Origin: Ilex aquifolium
Taxonomy: Eukaryota; Streptophyta; Magnoliopsida; Aquifoliales; Aquifoliaceae
Assembly (NCBI GenBank): GCA_951799425.1
Contig: OX637391.1
Coordinates: 13,634,551-13,698,550 of the forward strand
Reading direction: 5' to 3'
Length of the DNA stretch: 64,000 nt
Below the pieces are notes generated by a model. The model ran no database searches and was not told where the DNA came from. It worked only from the letters and a program-made list of their open reading frames with translations. Positions within the stretch are counted from its first letter, which is position 1. The number at the start of each line of letters is the position of its first letter. Positions 11,072 through 21,416 of the stretch are shown here, piece by piece. Made by a program: the position numbers and the translations under genes.

Positions 11072-11619
11072 GGGTTAAATTACATCAAAATTTCCTCAAA
11101 TTTATTATTTAATCACTTAAATCCCTCATATTTGAAATATTAAACCTACATTCCCTAAGGCTGACAATTAATTGACGGTGGGAACGGAACCATGGAAAGG
11201 ACGTAAGTACCCCTAGATATTTTTGAAGTCCTTCACAATTACTAAACTACCCCTCAACTGGTATATAATCTTTCCCGCCTTTTACACCCACCAAATCTAC
11301 AATCGGTCTCACATCTCTCTCAATATGAAGAACTCTTTGGGCTCTGATGTTTCTTGGTGTCTGAGTCTGAAGTTCCCAAGCGGATCGAAGATTATTAGGA
11401 GGTTGAAGGTTCTAAGGTGGTGAAACTGTGAGAGGTACACATCCGCATCTTAAGTGTTACATGCTCACAAACTTTAGGAGGATTAGGTCAAGTTTGTCAT
11501 TTAATTACTTAAACCCCTCACATTTGGAATATTACACCTAAATTAGGTGTAATATTCCAAATGTGAGGGGTTCGAGTGATTAAGTGACAAACTTGAGGGA
11601 TTCTGCGTGTAATTTATCC
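11072..11619. mobile_element. Fold-back MITE upstream of the CNL gene
   Basis: The ends gggttaaattacat and (in inverse) ggataaattacacg pair, and repeats of the cccctcacatttgg(aa)tatta type recur in both orientations inside. It ends about 110 bp before the CNL start codon, so it may have altered the old promoter. No clear target duplication was found. Confidence 0.6.
11488..11596. repeat. Near-perfect 109 bp palindrome
   Basis: Two arms of about 53 bp meet at 11542 (cacctaa a ttaggtg at the centre) with only a few mismatches. Transcription from either side would give a long hairpin RNA. It forms the right half of the fold-back MITE. Confidence 0.88.
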
Positions 11620-11727
11620 TTTTCCATTCATTTCCATTGCCAAAGTGTGAGCAATAATATTGGTTCAGCTTCCAATCCTTTCTGATCTCAATTTCCTTCC
11701 GAGTAGAGTTCCGAAATCAAATAGAGT

Positions 11728-11845
11728 ATGGCTGATGCACTGGTTTCTAGCCTTATGCGTACCATCTCGGGAAACTTGAATTCTTACCTACTGCAAGAAT
11801 TTGGGTTAGCTTGGGGACTAAAGAATGAGATCGAGAAACTTAAAG
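11728..11845 (+). pseudogene. CNL piece 1: start and Rx_N coiled-coil beginning
   Basis: The ATG at 11728 begins MADALVSSLMRTI and continues to GLKNEIEKLK, the standard opening of the Rx_N/CC domain of RGA-like CNLs. The frame then enters a mobile element at about 11846. About 20 residues expected between this piece and the next cannot be found, so a small deletion accompanied the insertion. Confidence 0.85.
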
Positions 11846-12819
11846 GCCTGTTTCGTTTGTGTCAAAAAAAAAAGTATCTAAAAACAGTTTTTGAGAAGAA
11901 TTTTAAGAAAGTGTGTTTTGATGTTTTCTGAGACCAATAACTTGTTTGATCAGATGATTACATAAATAATTTTACAAAACAAAAAATAGTCAAATCTGTT
12001 TGGACAGCCTAAATATATGCTTGGATAGTAATTCAAAAATTAATAAAAAATAAAAGAAAGTTATTTTTAGATTGACAATTTCATAAAAAAAATTCAATAA
12101 ATCAAACTTTAAAATAAATTAAACATATTCAATAATCTTCATCAAAAAATAAAATCAATATAAAAAATATATCAATGTCCTTTATCTGAAATAAAACCAA
12201 ACAAATTCAATAGAAAAAATATACAAACACCAATAAATTTTTTAAATACACACACACTCACACAATGCACACACATCGCCCAGAAAACACACACCCATCA
12301 CACACACAATATATATATATATACACACACACACACTCTCACACAATTCACACACACACCACCTAGAAAACATACACCCATCACACACACAATATATACA
12401 GATCTGAACACAGATATGTACAGATCTGAACACAGATATGTACATATACACAAATTTGCTGGATTTGGGAGAGAAGAGAGTTGTGAGGAGAGAGAGAGAG
12501 GAGAGTTGTGTTCGTCGTCGACCTTCGGTGTCGATGGAGCTCAGTTGGTCGTAGGTGCTTTGAAGGAGAAGGCGATTTGGGGGAGGAGGAGAAGACATTT
12601 GTTGATTTGGGGGTTTTTATACTTTATATATTAAGGGCATATTTTATAGCTAATAGGAACGTCGGATCTTATTAGTTGGACCCCTTGTTATCCGTGTTTT
12701 TTTTTTCCTGGGAACTGTTCCCAAATTGGCTGAAAACAAGCCGGGCTTATTTTTCATTTCTTGATCTTTACATCCCTCTTTTTCTGAAAATTGGAGAACA
12801 AAGAATCAAACCAAACAGC
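11846..12819. mobile_element. MITE-like insertion in the CC domain
   Basis: The left end ggcctgtttcgtttg and the inverse of the right end (agctgtttggtttga) form short imperfect inverted repeats of the gcctgtttggtt type common in plant hAT MITEs. No matching target duplication was found. The interior is AT-rich with a CA/TA microsatellite and a GA-rich segment at 12460-12600. Confidence 0.6.
12246..12445. repeat. Compound CA/TA microsatellite with duplicated units
   Basis: A unit of about 65 bp (tcacacaatgcacacacatc ... cacacacaatatata) occurs twice. It is followed by two or three copies of tacagatctgaacacagata. Open frames on the minus strand here are repeat artefacts. Confidence 0.8.
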
Positions 12820-13273
12820 TTCTCCTTGTTTTCCAAACCAAGAGTGCGGCTCTGCAGGATTGGCTGAGTAAGCTTAAGGATGCAGCTTATGATGCCGACA
12901 ATCTATTCGACGAGTTTGCCACATAAGTTCTCAAACGAAGGGTAGACCGTCGAAGAGGTGGGATAAACCAAGTAAGTGCCTTCTTCACGCCTCGAAATCC
13001 TTTTGTATTCCGCTTAAGAATGACTCAGAAGGTGAAAGATATAAGCGAGAGATTAGATTCCATTGCAGGGGAGAGACTTAAGTTCCCCTTGAAAGAGGGT
13101 GTTATAAATTCACAGGTTTATGACATGGAGGGAAGCAAAACTGGCTCCCTTGTGATTGAGTCAGAAATCTACGGTAGAAATGACGAGAAAGAAATGATAA
13201 TTGATGTGTTGCTTACCAAGTTGAGCTATCAAGATCATCTCTCTGTCTACGCCATATGGGGCATAAGGGGACT
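12820..13273 (+). pseudogene. CNL piece 2: CC domain to start of P-loop
   Basis: It reads KSAALQDWLSKLKDAAYDAD, then NLFDEFAT, a stop (TAA, 12924-12926, where such proteins usually have Glu or Gln), then VLKRRVDRRR. A linker with MTQKVKDISERLDSIA and SEIYGRNDEKEMI leads to VYAIWGIRGL, the first half of the P-loop. The hAT element at 13274 interrupts the P-loop after that leucine. The EDVID-like and YGR(N/E)DEKE signatures are typical of CNLs. Confidence 0.9.
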
Positions 13274-14292
13274 CAGGGGCGGAGCCAGAAATTTTGTTCA
13301 GGGTGGGCACATTAATTACACACTTTAATTTTTTTCTTCCTAACCAATCACGCGATATAATATATTTATATTTATTGTATCACATTGGATACATGAATTC
13401 CATTTAACATAAAAAATGCCAAAAAATAATGCATATTGTATATGTACAAAAAATGACTAATTATCACCATTGTAAGAATGGAGCTAATTGCCATTTTTGT
13501 AATTAAAAAATATCAACTATTCACTAACAATCCATTAAATTTATTCAATAAATGATGTTCCAAACACACTGTATTTAAAATTGATTGACACATAGTAAAT
13601 ACTATAATCAATACTTAAATAAAAATAGTGGCGATTTCTGGTAAAAAAAAGAAGTTAAATGAAGGTCAGTTGCACGAACTTTCACTTGTAAAAATTCATA
13701 AATAATAAAATTAAGGTCATCTGGAAAAAGTCTTAATATAATAAAACACTTGTCTCATTGTTTTATTTGTCTTTACAATACTGCTCAACATTATCTATAT
13801 GACTATATGTATTGCAGAAAAATCTAAAACTTCATACCATATCCATAAAAAACTGAGAAGATATGATATACCATGATCAACTGGCTACTCATTCGGTTAA
13901 AAAATTGGATCGATACCTAATTTCAACAATTTGGAATCCATCCCAAGTTTTGGGGATCAATCATAACTCAATTCTATTGAGTCGCAACTCGATCTATTTA
14001 AGTCGCAACTCGATCTATTTGAGTCGCAACTTAATGTGATTAAATTTTAATTTTTTTTACGATAATCAGATTTCAACAATATGGGCCCAGAGTTTTTTTT
14101 TGTTTTATGTGGGCTTGGTTTTTTAATTTTTTTGAGTGGAGTTGGTGGACCTAACATTTTTTTCATTAGTTTTAGGTGGACACAAGTGATATATTATACA
14201 AATATATAATATATATATCTAGGTAATTAAAAAAAAAAATTTGAGGGGGGCACTTGCCCACCCACCCTGAACCATACATAGCTCCGCCTATG
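13274..14292. mobile_element. Non-autonomous hAT element in the P-loop
   Basis: It begins caggggcggagccag and ends with the degenerate inverse (atagctccgcctatg). The 8 bp flanks aggggact (13266-13273) and gggggact (14293-14300) differ only at the first base. CAGGGGCGGAG-type ends are known from Tip100-like hAT elements. The interior is AT-rich and has no transposase. A related element with the same ends lies at 20387-21326. Confidence 0.88.
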
Positions 14293-14351
14293 GGGGGACT
14301 TGGAAAGACCACAATTTCTCAATTGGTCTACAATGATCCAAGGGTACATAT
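14293..14351 (+). pseudogene. CNL piece 3: rest of the P-loop
   Basis: It continues GGLGKTTISQLVYNDPRV, the second half of the kinase-1a/P-loop and the following helix. The lysine and threonines that bind nucleotide phosphate are present. The piece is in frame with piece 2 if one copy of the 8 bp duplication is ignored. Confidence 0.88.
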
Positions 14352-15397
14352 TAGTGTTATTAAAATCGGATCTCACCGGACCGTCCGGTTAGACCGTGAA
14401 CTGGGACATGGATCGGTCCGGTTCTGTAATTGGACCGCACAAGGAAGCAACCTGCACGTGAATCGTTAAACTGGCCAATTTTTGACCAAACCCGTGAACC
14501 GGGCGGTTTGGAAAAATCTGGCGGTTTGAGTTTCAAGAGTTATATACAAAAAAAAAAAAAATTCATTTTTTTGGGCCATTTGCCCTAAATCAATCGCGTT
14601 CACAGCTCAGTGGTTAGCCACCCACCACTCAGATGGTCAGACGAGACTACTCATCTCTCAGGTGATGAGACTCACCACTCTGGCGACCTCTCAAGCGAGG
14701 AAGAGAAGGCGAGGGCCAGGGACTCAGGGAGGCCGAAAAAAATTCCTCTGCTCACTTCGACGAGAACGAGACTCCTCTACTAGAAGCTCTCTTACTCGGT
14801 CAGTCTTTCTCTCTCTCTCTCTCTCTCACTTTGCCAAAATCAAGACGGTAAACACCTCCTTCTCTTCACTTCAATCTTTGGCTTCCAATAAAAATATTTT
14901 GCCAAAATCAAAACTTATTGTAGTTAGGGATTTGATTGGGGCCAGGCCTCTTGAATTTGTGCAACATCAAAATAGTGGGATTTCAGTTAGGGTTTTAGTG
15001 GAGGACAACACTGGTTATGTTTTGTAAAGAGAGAACGCTGATGGGTTTTGAAGGTATACAGAGACTTGGAGTTAAGAGAGTGCAAAGTTGTTTGGCCGGA
15101 GAGAGTAAAGGAAATAGAAAAAAGACTTTGGACTTTTGGGGAAATGTTTTTACTGTGTTAAACTTAACAAAACGTTGCCGTTTTGCTTAACAGCACATTG
15201 TGTTGTTACTTCTAACAGTAGAGGAGCTGCACAGTGGGTGACTCTGCATACTTTTTTTTTTTTCTATTCATATATCAGGCCCTAATTGGAGGATGAAGGT
15301 GACTGATATTTGGCACAGGTGTTGTATGCATTGGAGACATATTTTATATTTTTTAGTTAAATTATTATTTTTATAATTATTATATATATATTTTTAT

Positions 15398-15431
<34 letters not shown>

Positions 15432-15508
15432 GACCTAGTGGTTGAGCCAGTGAACCATTGACCCGGTCTTCTTGCCGGATCAATGGCCCGTCCGATTCTG
15501 ATAACATT
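14352..15508. mobile_element. MULE-like non-autonomous element
   Basis: The ends tagtgttattaaaatcgg and (in inverse) aatgttatcagaatcgg match over about 17 bp. The 9-mers on the two sides (ggtacatat at 14343, ggtacagac at 15509) agree at seven positions. Subterminal DNA is rich in ccggtccggtt and cccggt words. A (TC)n run at about 14806-14828 and a (GT)n run at 15400-15430 lie inside. The open frame at 14662-15027 has no recognisable domain. Confidence 0.65.
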
Positions 15509-15608
15509 GGTACAGACGCACTTTGAGATGAGGATTTGGGTATGTGTATCTGATGATTTCGGCATACAACGGCTGACCAAGGCAATCATCAAGTTGATAG
15601 AAGGTGTG
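15509..15608 (+). pseudogene. CNL piece 4: RNBS-A region
   Basis: From 15510 the frame reads VQTHFEMRIWVCVSDDF, then GIQRLTKAIIKLIEGV. This is the RNBS-A motif of non-TIR NB-ARC domains and follows directly on piece 3 (DPRV). It is only about 100 bp long and sits between two elements, so a minimum-length ORF search misses it. Confidence 0.88.
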
Positions 15609-15989
15609 TTGAAATTAAAATAAAACTTTTAAAACTTTTTTATTGAATTATCAGTTTCTACTATTTTAAAATTTGAAGTTTATAAAATCTTCAGCTATGG
15701 TTTTTTTTCTTTAATTTTTTTTTTGGTAAGTAGGCACATTTGGATGTTTAATGTTCTAATTTATTGCATTACATGCATAGTTTTTAAACCCAACTCAGAG
15801 ATCAACCCGACAGTGATCGGATCAATGAGTCACTAGTTCGACCGTTGGGTTATTAGTCAGACCGGTTATGTAATAAAAAAATGAATAAAAATAATTAACA
15901 ATAATATAGATGCTTAATAATTAACAGCCAGGGGAGAATTTTTGATCTAATTGCCTCTGTGGTGACTGGAGAGTGATAGATCCGAAGGG

Positions 15990-15990
<1 letters not shown>

Positions 15991-16047
<57 letters not shown>

Positions 16048-16048
16048 A
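15991..16048. repeat. (GA)n microsatellite
   Basis: About 28 AG dinucleotides with two interruptions, inside the MULE-like element. Confidence 0.9.
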
Positions 16049-16689
16049 TTGAGAGAGGGGAGAGTTGAGGCGGTGAGGGTGAGGACGAGGTCTCAGATTG
16101 GAGAAGAAATGATCAACATGTGTGGTTTTTATAGAAATACTTGACCCACACGATTCACCCATAATCGTCTGGTTTGAGCGGTTCTTCTAAAAACCTCCTG
16201 GTTCAACGGTTATGAGTAATTTTATTGCCCAACCGATCTAACTACTGAAATGTTTGTTGATTTTGCATAGCGGATAATTAACACAAATAATACTTGTTAA
16301 AATATAGGAATTCAAAAATAGAAAAAATAATAAAACATGACACAAAAATATAACGTAGTTCGATACAGTATACCCTCCCGGTACACCGTACCTACGGACT
16401 AAAAACTTATATCGATGTATTATTCACTAAAAAATTGGTCATCTGGTAACTTATTACATAATACTCAATCATATTTATAGGGATAAAATATTGTAATTCA
16501 AACCTATTCAGATAAAACTTGATCTTTAAGTCACTAATAATATAAAATTTTAGTGATAAAATTTTTTAGTTGCAGCAAATATGCCCTGTTTTAAGCTGCA
16601 ATCAGAGAGACTCCCTTTGGGCAAAAATTTATGGATTACCAGTGTTTATAAATAACTTAACAAATTTAACGAACACAACATCGTTTCAC

Positions 16690-16940
16690 ATTCACTCCCA
16701 CCATGTCACTTCTTCACACGTTAAATTTTTCCCCTAAAATTACTCGCACCGTCTCTCTCTCTCTCTCGATCGATCTTGATCTCTCAACTCCTTCGCCGTC
16801 ACGATTCCCACTGGTTTGAAGACTCCCTCGAAGACACCTCGATCGCCACCACCGCCCTGGTTGTTGAGAAGGCTGAGCTCATTTCGAAAATTGCCGAGAA
16901 GAAGATTAAGGTGCCATCATCGTTCTCACTGCTTAGGTTA
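16690..16940 (+). other. Exon-like, GC-richer segment, possible captured gene fragment
   Basis: After a CT-rich leader, one frame reads LVVEKAELISKIAEKKIKV and PSSFSLLR. It then meets aggttagtttatttttg, which looks like a 5' splice site and the start of an intron. The downstream DNA to about 18.2 kb is AT-rich like an intron. The frame lacks an ATG. I do not recognise the protein. A host exon captured by the MULE-like carrier is possible but unproven. Confidence 0.3.
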
Positions 16941-18245
16941 GTTTATTTTTGTTTCATTTTGTCAAATAGAGTATTCTTGCTATCTTTTGACTGGATTTCG
17001 TCCTTTGGATATTGTATATGTTTGCTTTAATTAATCTCAGTTGGATTTTCTCATGTTTGGATCTATCGAAGTGCCTATTATTCAGTGCATAATGGGAAAT
17101 TTTCTAGAACCGTGAGGTAAATTTTCTAAAATTTATATAATACTCATTTATTTGATTGATAAAGCCCGTCCACTTCGTTAATTTTAGTGAAGATCTTGTT
17201 TGATTCGTCGAATTTTGTTAATTTTGGCGTTTTAGTTTGACCTAGGGTTTGTGATTTGGACATCTTTCTTGTATGGGCAATGAAGGCTTTGATCTACTGG
17301 ATTGGTTTCAGTTTAATAGGGATGATGAAAGTCTCACATCTATTATTTTATTATGAATTTTCAAGTTTTCAGTGAATTGAGAATCTTTTTATCCACAAGA
17401 TTCCCAATCTCACATAGTTATTTTGTAGCTACAAAGTTATTTGATTGAGGTCAACAATTTTGTTTTTGTAATAAACGGAAAAGTGCGGGTGTATATATAT
17501 TGTTTGTCAGATGAATGCCTAGTTTTATTGACAAACATTAGAGGAAGAATGTTTTCATGTTGAAACTCATAAGCACTAGCTTTTGGTTCCTTAATTGGAG
17601 CTCTGCATTCTTGTATACAAAGAACTAGTCATTCAGATGATTTAAATAGGTACCGACTCGATCTTTTTCTTGAAGTTTCCTTGGGCAGAATCAATGTTAC
17701 TTGCACCTTAATGGTGCATTTCCTTTATCTATTCACCATTATAACAGTCTTCTCTTTTTATTTTGAATCCGGTACTTAGATCTCATACGCTTATGTTCCA
17801 GTGTGCCTAACCCCTACAATTGGATTCTTGTGGAATTTTTTGTTTAGTCATTAACAACAATATGTTTGGCCTAATGAACTTAACGTTACTGTTCTAAAAA
17901 TCATACATGTCGTTTGGTAAGCATTTGTGTTTGCAGTAAATAATTTCATTCATATATACTAGCTTAATGTGTAGTTCTTATTGTTTTTGTATATTTTCAT
18001 TTTCGTCATGAAAGAATTCTAAGGGATTTATGAGTTGGAAAGATGGAAACATGGCAATAGGCTTTAGGGATTGAAAAGGCTATGGAATCTGCCAGTTCAT
18101 CCAGGTGGCCTTTTCTTTCCTCTTTCAATGTAACTCTTCACGTATATTTTAGAAATGTTCTTCAGCCCTTGTATGTAGCACCCTTGATTTGCTATTTATA
18201 TGCATTTCTTGTGTGATAAATCTCTGTTATGAAGTTATAGAAAAA

Positions 18246-18441
18246 GAGTAATACTATGCTTACCAAAACATTTATCAAAAAGTGTTTTTATCAAATGATT
18301 TGACAGCTCTACATCCAATCAGAATGTTTTTTATCAACATTTTTGGTGGGTCCAAGAATTGTCCAAGAATCATATGGAGCTGCCAACTCATTTGGTAAAA
18401 ATATTTTTTTGTAAAACTTTTAGTATGCATAACATTTCCCA
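18246..18441. mobile_element. Small MITE, about 195 bp
   Basis: The left end taatactatgcttacc and the inverse of the right end (aaatgttatgcatact) pair with several mismatches. Inner sequences (caaaacatttatcaaaaagtg / ggtaaaaatattttt) extend the symmetry. No protein. Confidence 0.6.
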
Positions 18442-19019
18442 AAAGGAAAGTTGGTTGGCAGAACACGGAAGAGGTGTCAAGAAACTATTTTAGTTGTATC
18501 TTCCCGGTTAAAAACAAGGAGTTTTAACATTAAGTCGGTGACCTTGGAAAGTTTTGTGCTTCTTGTATACGAATACATATTTTGATACGATGCATAATAA
18601 AATATATTATTCTGAACATGTCTATTTATTATAATGTTGTTGACTGAATTGTGATATTAGATTATTAACAGTTATTAAATTCTAAAAATTAACCTAATTA
18701 TATTTTATTTGTCATGTTTGCAAGATGTCACGTGCAATGCATAACTCTTCAAAAGCCAAATGATCATTACATTTATTACTCATATTATTTTATTTTTTGG
18801 TAATGCATTGTACACATGTACACTTGAATGATACTATATCAAAATATTGTTTTCACGTTAATTGATTTGGAAATATATTTTTTTACAATATGAAGTGTTG
18901 ATTATACTATTGTTTCTTCATTGCCCATGTAATTTTTATTTATTTATGTGAATAGATGAATTGGAAAATATTCCATAAAAATAATTTGTTCCAAAAATTT
19001 AATAATTTTTTTATTCATT

Positions 19020-19432
19020 TTAACGTTTTAGTCGCAGCAATAAGTAGTCACTAAAAGCATGTTTCAAATTTTAGTGGTGATTTTAATTGTGGGTAAAATG
19101 TATACTTTTAGTTGCAATTAATTGTTGTAACTAAGAGTCAGGTTTTAATCGGACTTTTAGTGGTGATGCAATACATTTTAGTGACAAAATCACGTTAACT
19201 TGCTACAATAATTATTGTGGTTAAAGATTTCACATTTAGTGACATTTTTCATATTGCGGCTAAAAAAATTGCTTTTAGTGGCAACAATTAAATGTCATAG
19301 CTAAATTATTTAGTCACACATATTGACGCGGCCCACTGGCAATAAAAAAGTTGTCACTAAAATATATAATGACAATTTTTATACATTTAGTTGCCATAAT
19401 TTTAGGGGTTAAAAGGCAAATTTCTTGTAGTG
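19020..19432. mobile_element. CACTA terminus with subterminal repeats
   Basis: The segment ends in aaatttcttgtagtg, the inverse of the CACTACAAGAAATTT terminus of plant CACTA elements. It is preceded by about ten ttagtg(g/a)caa and gtcgcaac(t/a)aa units in both orientations. The opposite terminus was not found; a degenerate cactaataa near 16529 is a weak candidate. Confidence 0.6.
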
Positions 19433-19646
19433 TTATCACATGTCTAATATACCTATTCATGGTATATTAAAACTCTTCCAATTTATTTCCTATTTGATTT
19501 AGTCACTAATAAACCTATCAATGGTTTATTAGGACTCCTCCATTGCGTTTTTCATTCCATTAGAGTTTGAGTCAAATTTCAATAGGTCCCGATTCACCGG
19601 ATTCCCGGGTTGACCCGTCAGTCCGGGCCAGGTCTTAAAACATTGG

Positions 19647-20386
19647 TTACATGAATATTGATTATTGACAGTTCAAATGAGTAACCTAAGGTACAAATTT
19701 GAAGATATTTTATGGGCTTTCAAGACTATAACGTTACAGTGGTAAATGATTTGACGACTGAGATTTTCAACTTGATTCACCTATTGCCCATATAAAGGGT
19801 CTTGAGCAGTAATTGAAAACCATCCTTATGAAAAATCAGCTTTAGCTTGTATCTTGTGCTATACAAAACTTACTATTCCTTTTCATTTTGCTATAAGAGA
19901 TGTTACGTCACTTTCACCAACTTTGATAGCTCTGACACTTTTATGAATTTTCTAATATCTATTATCTTGGACAACTGGATTCACTATTACTTTCTAGTGG
20001 ATGTGACCATTGAGAAGGTGTTGTTGCGAACGTCTGAGTTGGATCTTGTAATAACTAATGTACGTCAGTACTTCAACGTGGAGAGGTCTAGTTGTTTTTG
20101 GACAATGATCACGTGCCTCTTGGGATTCGCAAGCCAACTCTTTCATTTTACTTATATATACATATTCTGTTTTATTTTAAATTATATGTTGATTTTTTTT
20201 TGTTAAATAAAATACTGTTCATTTGGCATGTGCTAGATATTGCGCAGTATAAATGCTACAGTAAGTTTTTGTCACTATTGTTCACACCACACTTTATTAT
20301 TTAAGTTCTGTTTTTACATCTTGTCTAACTTGTCTGCTTTCCAGTACACTTGCTATTCTGTTAAAGCTAATTTGTTTTGCTTTAAC
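19647..20386. other. Unclassified DNA in the composite insertion
   Basis: No recognised gene. A frame at about 19985-20130 (VTIEKVLLRTSELDLVI) has fairly normal codon content but matches nothing I know and ends within the segment. Confidence 0.35.
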
Positions 20387-21326
20387 CAGGGGCGGAGCCA
20401 GCCCTGGCCTAGTGCTCTCCTTCATTTCTTTTTTTCTTGACATTAGATATATATTTTTCAAAATAAAATTTAGACAAATTTAATTATGTCCACATTATTA
20501 TTGTGTTATTGTGATATCGATCAGAATAGACCCTTACCTAAATAATAATTAATTTTCTAGCAATATTATTAGAACCTAATTTAAGGACTTAATAGATTGT
20601 GATATTAAAGCTAATAATGAGTCCCTATATTTAATAATGTCCACTATCCATCCAATGGCTACAACTCATTGGTCTTTACCAATTAAATCCCGAATTAGGT
20701 GCAACTAGTATTATTCTTAAACTTTTAGACACGTTTCGAATATGAACGAATAAGTTTTAGACATATCGAGGTTATTTTTCTAAATTATAAGATTATTTTT
20801 TTATTGTATATAAATGAGTATCATTACGTAATAAATTACCGGGTAATAAATGGAAGCTTATTATCACTATTTTGTATATATAGAAAAAAAAAGTATTTAT
20901 TGATATCATTGCTTGATGACGCTTATAAATGATAAAAACTATTTAGATTTAATCGTAAATGACAATAATTAGTCTCATACGAAGTTTTAATTAATTTCTT
21001 TTTATTATTTTTTTTTGTTCATACTATGTAAATCGGTTTTTACCTTTTATGTTTAATGAACTTATACGTATAATTATGGTAAATATGAATTTATGAAATT
21101 CTGTGGCCAATTTGAAAAAAAAATGAAAAATGTTATTTGGACCTAACTTAATGTAACCTTGGATTAAAAATAGGTTTCATCTAACATTGAAACTTACAAT
21201 TAATCCAATAACTGCATTGAATTAAGTCCCTGATTAAGTCCCCAAACTAAGTCTCTATAGCATTGCTAAGAAAAATTATAACTTGTTAATGTGTCCACAA
21301 TAAATGTTTTTTTGGCTCTGCCCCTG
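20387..21326. mobile_element. Non-autonomous hAT element, same family as 13274-14292
   Basis: It begins caggggcggagccag and ends ggctctgcccctg, near-perfect inverted repeats. The 8-mers gctttaac (20379-20386) and gctttagc (21327-21334) differ at one base. The interior is AT-rich without coding potential. Confidence 0.87.
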
Positions 21327-21416
21327 GCTTTAGCTATTACTCACTTACTGCTATATAGCATAAAAGTTACTGTTTTGTTATTATATTCAGTCTAAGCTGC
21401 GAAATTTTTTATTTGC

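Larger units (their letters stand above)
15778..19646. mobile_element. MULE-like element, 3.9 kb, with nested repeats
   Basis: The left end (tagtttttaaaccc ... gatcaacccgac) is matched in inverse by the right end (ccaatgttttaagacc ... gggtcaaccc). The 9-mers ttacatgca (15769-15777) and ttacatgaa (19647-19655) differ at one base; 9 bp is the usual Mutator duplication. The ends resemble those of the element at 14352-15508. The interior has a GA microsatellite, an exon-like GC-richer segment near 16.8 kb, a MITE and a CACTA end. No mudrA transposase was seen. Confidence 0.6.
15609..21416. mobile_element. 5.8 kb composite insertion before kinase-2
   Basis: The 8-mers aaggtgtg (15601-15608) and aaggtgtt (21417-21424) flank a 5.8 kb block that separates two adjacent CNL codons (EGV and GVG). 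No good terminal inverted repeat was found at the two ends, so the carrier element is not classified. It contains a 3.9 kb MULE-like element, a CACTA end, a small MITE and a 0.94 kb hAT element. Confidence 0.6.

Noticed and set aside
12242..12598. Cys/Val-rich minus-strand frame
   Set aside because: Translation of a CA/TA microsatellite inside a MITE-like insertion.
14662..15027. 121-residue frame in the MULE-like element
   Set aside because: It begins in low-complexity Ser/Arg sequence with a CT repeat; no known domain and no support as an exon.
19847..20440. Hydrophobic frames in AT-rich DNA
   Set aside because: Phe/Tyr/Ile-rich translation is typical of AT-rich noncoding DNA; no domain or conserved structure.
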